From Desmodesmus armatus (taxonomy: Eukaryota > Chlorophyta > Chlorophyceae > Sphaeropleales > Scenedesmaceae): DNA of 64,000 nt. The stretch is from positions 79,949-143,948 of the forward strand of contig VIIQ02000786.1 of assembly GCA_007449985.2 (NCBI GenBank), read 5' to 3'. This document shows positions 59,501-64,000 of this stretch, piece after piece. Position 1 is the first letter of the stretch, and every line of letters begins with the position of its first letter. The translations under genes were made by a program, and so were the position numbers. The notes beneath the pieces are model-generated. The model was given only the letters and a program-made list of their open reading frames with translations, did no database searches and was not told the DNA's origin.

Positions 59501-62500
59501 AGCCTTGGCGTGTGCTGCTGCTGCTGCTGTTGGCTAAGCTGCAGCACTGACTCGCTGCTCCAGACACACTAAACCCAACCAGGGCTGGATGCACTGAGCT
59601 CCTTGGGAGGCACTAGGACCCCTTTGGAACACAGTGAAACAGCTTCAGGCAGGCAGGCATTTGTCAGTCATGGCTTGGTGGTGGGGTGTACCTAACCCGA
59701 TGGCGCAAGGGACACCCCACCAACCAGCTGCAGCCATGACCAGCCTTGGCGTGTGCTGCTGCTGCTGCTGTTGGCTAAGCTGCAGCACTGACTCGCTGCT
59801 CCAGACACACTAAACCCAACCAGGGCTGGATGCACTGAGCTCCTTGGGAGGCACTAGGACCCCTTTGGAACACAGTGAAACAGCTTCAGGCAGGCAGGCA
59901 TTTGTCAGTCATGGCTTGGTGGTGGGGTGTACCTAACCCGATGGCGCAAGGGACACCCCACCAACCAGCTGCAGCCATGACCAGCCTTGGCGTGTGCTGC
60001 TGCTGCTGCTGTTGGCTAAGCTGCAGCACTGACTCGCTGCTCCAGACACACTAAACCCAACCAGGGCTGCATGCACTGAGCTCCTTGGGAGGCACTAGGA
60101 CCCCTTTGGAACACAGTGAAACAGCTTCAGGCAGGCAGGCATTTGTCAGTCATGGCTTGGTGGTGGGGTGTACCTAACCCGATGGCGCAAGGGACACCCC
60201 ACCAACCAGCTGCAGCCATGACCAGCCTTGGCGTGTGCTGCTGCTGCTGCTGTTGGCTAAGCTGCAGCACTGACTCGCTGCTCCAGACACACTAAACCCA
60301 ACCAGGGCTGCATGCACTGAGCTCCTTGGGAGGCACTAGGACCCCTTTGGAACACAGTGAAACAGCTTCAGGCAGGCAGGCATTTGTCAGTCATGGCTTG
60401 GTGGTGGGGTGTACCTAACCCGATGGCGCAAGGGACACCCCACCAACCAGCTGCAGCCATGACCAGCCTTGGCGTGTGCTGCTGCTGCTGCTGTTGGCTA
60501 AGCTGCAGCACTGACTCGCTGCTCCAGACACACTAAACCCAACCAGGGCTGGATGCACTGAGCTCCTTGGGAGGCACTAGGACCCCTTTGGAACACAGTG
60601 AAACAGCTTCAGGCAGGCAGGCATTTGTCAGTCATGGCTTGGTGGTGGGGTGTACCTAACCCGATGGCGCAAGGGACACCCCACCAACCAGCTGCAGCCA
60701 TGACCAGCCTTGGCGTGTGCTGCTGCTGCTGCTGTTGGCTAAGCTGCAGCACTGACTCGCTGCTCCAGACACACTAAACCCAACCAGGGCTGGATGCACT
60801 GAGCTCCTTGGGAGGCACTAGGACCCCTTTGGAACACAGTGAAACAGCTTCAGGCAGGCAGGCATTTGTCAGTCATGGCTTGGTGGTGGGGTGTACCTAA
60901 CCCGATGGCGCAAGGGACACCCCACCAACCAGCTGCAGCCATGACCAGCCTTGGCGTGTGCTGCTGCTGCTGCTGTTGGCTAAGCTGCAGCACTGACTCG
61001 CTGCTCCAGACACACTAAACCCAACCAGGGCTGGATGCACTGAGCTCCTTGGGAGGCACTAGGACCCCTTTGGAACACAGTGAAACAGCTTCAGGCAGGC
61101 AGGCATTTGTCAGTCATGGCTTGGTGGTGGGGTGTACCTAACCCGATGGCGCAAGGGACACCCCACCAACCAGCTGCAGCCATGACCAGCCTTGGCGTGT
61201 GCTGCTGCTGCTGCTGTTGGCTAAGCTGCAGCACTGACTCGCTGCTCCAGACACACTAAACCCAACCAGGGCTGGATGCACTGAGCTCCTTGGGAGGCAC
61301 TAGGACCCCTTTGGAACACAGTGAAACAGCTTCAGGCAGGCAGGCATTTGTCAGTCATGGCTTGGTGGTGGGGTGTACCTAACCCGATGGCGCAAGGGAC
61401 ACCCCACCAACCAGCTGCAGCCATGACCAGCCTTGGCGTGTGCTGCTGCTGCTGCTGTTGGCTAAGCTGCAGCACTGACTCGCTGCTCCAGACACACTAA
61501 ACCCAACCAGGGCTGGATGCACTGAGCTCCTTGGGAGGCACTAGGACCCCTTTGGAACACAGTGAAACAGCTTCAGGCAGGCAGGCATTTGTCAGTCATG
61601 GCTTGGTGGTGGGGTGTACCTAACCCGATGGCGCAAGGGACACCCCACCAACCAGCTGCAGCCATGACCAGCCTTGGCGTGTGCTGCTGCTGCTGCTGTT
61701 GGCTAAGCTGCAGCACTGACTCGCTGCTCCAGACACACTAAACCCAACCAGGGCTGGATGCACTGAGCTCCTTGGGAGGCACTAGGACCCCTTTGGAACA
61801 CAGTGAAACAGCTTCAGGCAGGCAGGCATTTGTCAGTCATGGCTTGGTGGTGGGGTGTACCTAACCCGATGGCGCAAGGGACACCCCACCAACCAGCTGC
61901 AGCCATGACCAGCCTTGGCGTGTGCTGCTGCTGCTGCTGTTGGCTAAGCTGCAGCACTGACTCGCTGCTCCAGACACACTAAACCCAACCAGGGCTGCAT
62001 GCACTGAGCTCCTTGGGAGGCACTAGGACCCCTTTGGAACACAGTGAAACAGCTTCAGGCAGGCAGGCATTTGTCAGTCATGGCTTGGTGGTGGGGTGTA
62101 CCTAACCCGATGGCGCAAGGGACACCCCACCAACCAGCTGCAGCCATGACCAGCCTTGGCGTGTGCTGCTGCTGCTGCTGTTGGCTAAGCTGCAGCACTG
62201 ACTCGCTGCTCCAGACACACTAAACCCAACCAGGGCTGGATGCACTGAGCTCCTTGGGAGGCACTAGGACCCCTTTGGAACACAGTGAAACAGCTTCAGG
62301 CAGGCAGGCATTTGTCAGTCATGGCTTGGTGGTGGGGTGTACCTAACCCGATGGCGCAAGGGACACCCCACCAACCAGCTGCAGCCATGACCAGCCTTGG
62401 CGTGTGCTGCTGCTGCTGCTGTTGGCTAAGCTGCAGCACTGACTCGCTGCTCCAGACACACTAAACCCAACCAGGGCTGGATGCACTGAGCTCCTTGGGA

Positions 62501-64000
62501 GGCACTAGGACCCCTTTGGAACACAGTGAAACAGCTTCAGGCAGGCAGGCATTTGTCAGTCATGGCTTGGTGGTGGGGTGTACCTAACCCGATGGCGCAA
62601 GGGACACCCCACCAACCAGCTGCAGCCATGACCAGCCTTGGCGTGTGCTGCTGCTGCTGCTGTTGGCTAAGCTGCAGCACTGACTCGCTGCTCCAGACAC
62701 ACTAAACCCAACCAGGGCTGGATGCACTGAGCTCCTTGGGAGGCACTAGGACCCCTTTGGAACACAGTGAAACAGCTTCAGGCAGGCAGGCATTTGTCAG
62801 TCATGGCTTGGTGTGGGGTGTACCTAACCCGATGGCGCAAGGGACACCCCACCAACCAGCTGCAGCCATGACCAGCCTTGGCGTGTGCTGCTGCTGCTGC
62901 TGTTGGCTAAGCTGCAGCACTGACTCGCTGCTCCAGACACACTAAACCCAACCAGGCTGGATGCACTGAGCTCCTTGGGAGGCACTAGGACCCCTTTGGA
63001 ACACAGTGAAACAGCTTCAGGCAGGCAGGCATTTGTCAGTCATGGCTTGGTGGTGGGGTGTACCTAACCCGATGGCGCAAGGGACACCCCACCAACCAGC
63101 TGCAGCCATGACCAGCCTTGGCGTGTGCTGCTGCTGCTGCTGTTGGCTAAGCTGCAGCACTGACTCGCTGCTCCAGACACACTAAACCCAACCAGGGCTG
63201 GATGCACTGAGCTCCTTGGGAGGCACTAGGACCCCTTTGGAACACAGTGAAACAGCTTCAGGCAGGCAGGCATTTGTCAGTCATGGCTTGGTGGTGGGGT
63301 GTACCTAACCCGATGGCGCAAGGACACCCCACCAACCAGCTGCAGCCATGACCAGCCTTGGCGTGTGCTGCTGCTGCTGCTGTTGGCTAAGCTGCAGCAC
63401 TGACTCGCTGCTCCAGACACACTAAACCCAACCAGGGCTGCATGCACTGAGCTCCTTGGGAGGCACTAGGACCCCTTTGGAACACAGTGAAACAGCTTCA
63501 GGCAGGCAGGCATTTGTCAGTCATGGCTTGGTGGTGGGGTGTACCTAACCCGATGGCGCAAGGGACACCCCACCAACCAGCTGCAGCCATGACCAGCCTT
63601 GGCGTGTGCTGCTGCTGCTGCTGTTGGCTAAGCTGCAGCACTGACTCGCTGCTCCAGACACACTAAACCCAACCAGGGCTGGCATGCACTGAGCTCCTTG
63701 GGAGGCACTAGGACCCCTTTGGAACACAGTGAAACAGCTTCAGGCAGGCAGGCATTTGTCAGTCATGGCTTGGTGGTGGGGTGTACCTAACCCGATGGCG
63801 CAAGGGACACCCCACCAACCAGCTGCAGCCATGACCAGCCTTGGCGTGTGCTGCTGCTGCTGCTGTTGGCTAAGCTGCAGCACTGACTCGCTGCTCCAGA
63901 CACACTAACCCAACCAGGCTGCATGCACTGAGCTCCTTGGGAGGCACTAGGACCCTTTGGAACACAGTCATGGCTTGGTGGTGGGTGTACCTAACCCGAT
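50532..64000. repeat. 241-bp satellite array, about 56 units, continuing past the window
   Basis: A head-to-tail array. Each unit contains GCAGCCATGACCAGCCTTGG, a (CTG)4-7 run, TTGGCTAAGCTGCAGCACTG and GTGAAACAGCTTCAGGCAGG. The dominant unit length is 241 bp; departures come mostly from CTG number. Units 1-20 (left) vary most, with either TGTGTTCGTTGG or GAGCTCCTTGG and 4-7 CTG. Units from about 55,250 on are nearly identical with five CTG. Because 241 is not a multiple of three, no frame runs through the array, and the 60-75-residue frames inside units are incidental. Subtelomeric or centromeric satellite are both possible. Confidence 0.97.

Noticed and set aside
50636..63727. Repeated 60-75-codon frames in the satellite units (MHCVRWEALG type)
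   Set aside because: The 241-bp period shifts frame every unit and most units lose the start; they are incidental to the repeat.
50532..64000. CRISPR-like array
   Set aside because: Units are uniform 241-bp satellite monomers with no unique spacers, in a eukaryotic context.

Overview
The window looks like nuclear DNA of a green alga, most likely a chlamydomonad (Chlorophyceae). Supporting signs are GC-rich sequence, many short GT-AG introns, very long Ala/Gln/Ser-rich proteins built on CAG/GCA/AGC repeats, a GT92-type glycosyltransferase, plant-type SRA-SET proteins, and both tyrosine-recombinase and LINE elements. There are no prokaryotic operons, no CRISPR array, and no RNA gene that I could recognise. 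The species is an inference.

Layout. 1-9075 (minus): an SRA-SET (SUVH-like) histone methyltransferase gene, running off the left edge, with two one-base frame breaks and many partial exon duplications. 9550-11831: a tyrosine-recombinase element flanked by 35-bp direct repeats and interrupted by a 5'-truncated LINE with a 5-bp target duplication. 11832-13907: no convincing gene. 13908-23432 (minus): a three-exon gene for a 2914-residue low-complexity protein. 25279-26763 (minus): a two-exon J-domain protein gene, divergent from 27172-29918 (plus), a six-exon GT92-like glycosyltransferase gene. 31753-40393 (minus): a second SRA-SET gene, rebuilt here as 17 exons that all join in phase (626 residues) and convergent with the GT92 gene. 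42662-49350 (minus): a two-exon gene for a 2145-residue protein with a minisatellite-encoded repeat, a basic cluster and a long coiled coil. 50532-64000: a satellite array of about 56 units of 241 bp that continues past the right edge.

The theme is chromatin and repeats. SRA domains bind methylated cytosine and SUVH-type SET domains methylate histone H3 lysine 9, so two such genes lie in the same 64 kb as nested transposons, hairpin elements and a large satellite. A functional link is only a hypothesis. The clearest unusual observations are: the same SRA exon duplicated and decaying in both SRA-SET paralogues; two related long hairpins in one intron of the left paralogue; a recombinase gene whose frame is exactly restored once the LINE and one target duplication are discounted; inverted 10-bp arms beside the recombinase element's repeat; and a local variant block within the satellite.

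Exon coordinates were worked out by hand from splice consensus, phase and comparison of the two paralogues. No transcript or database evidence was available.
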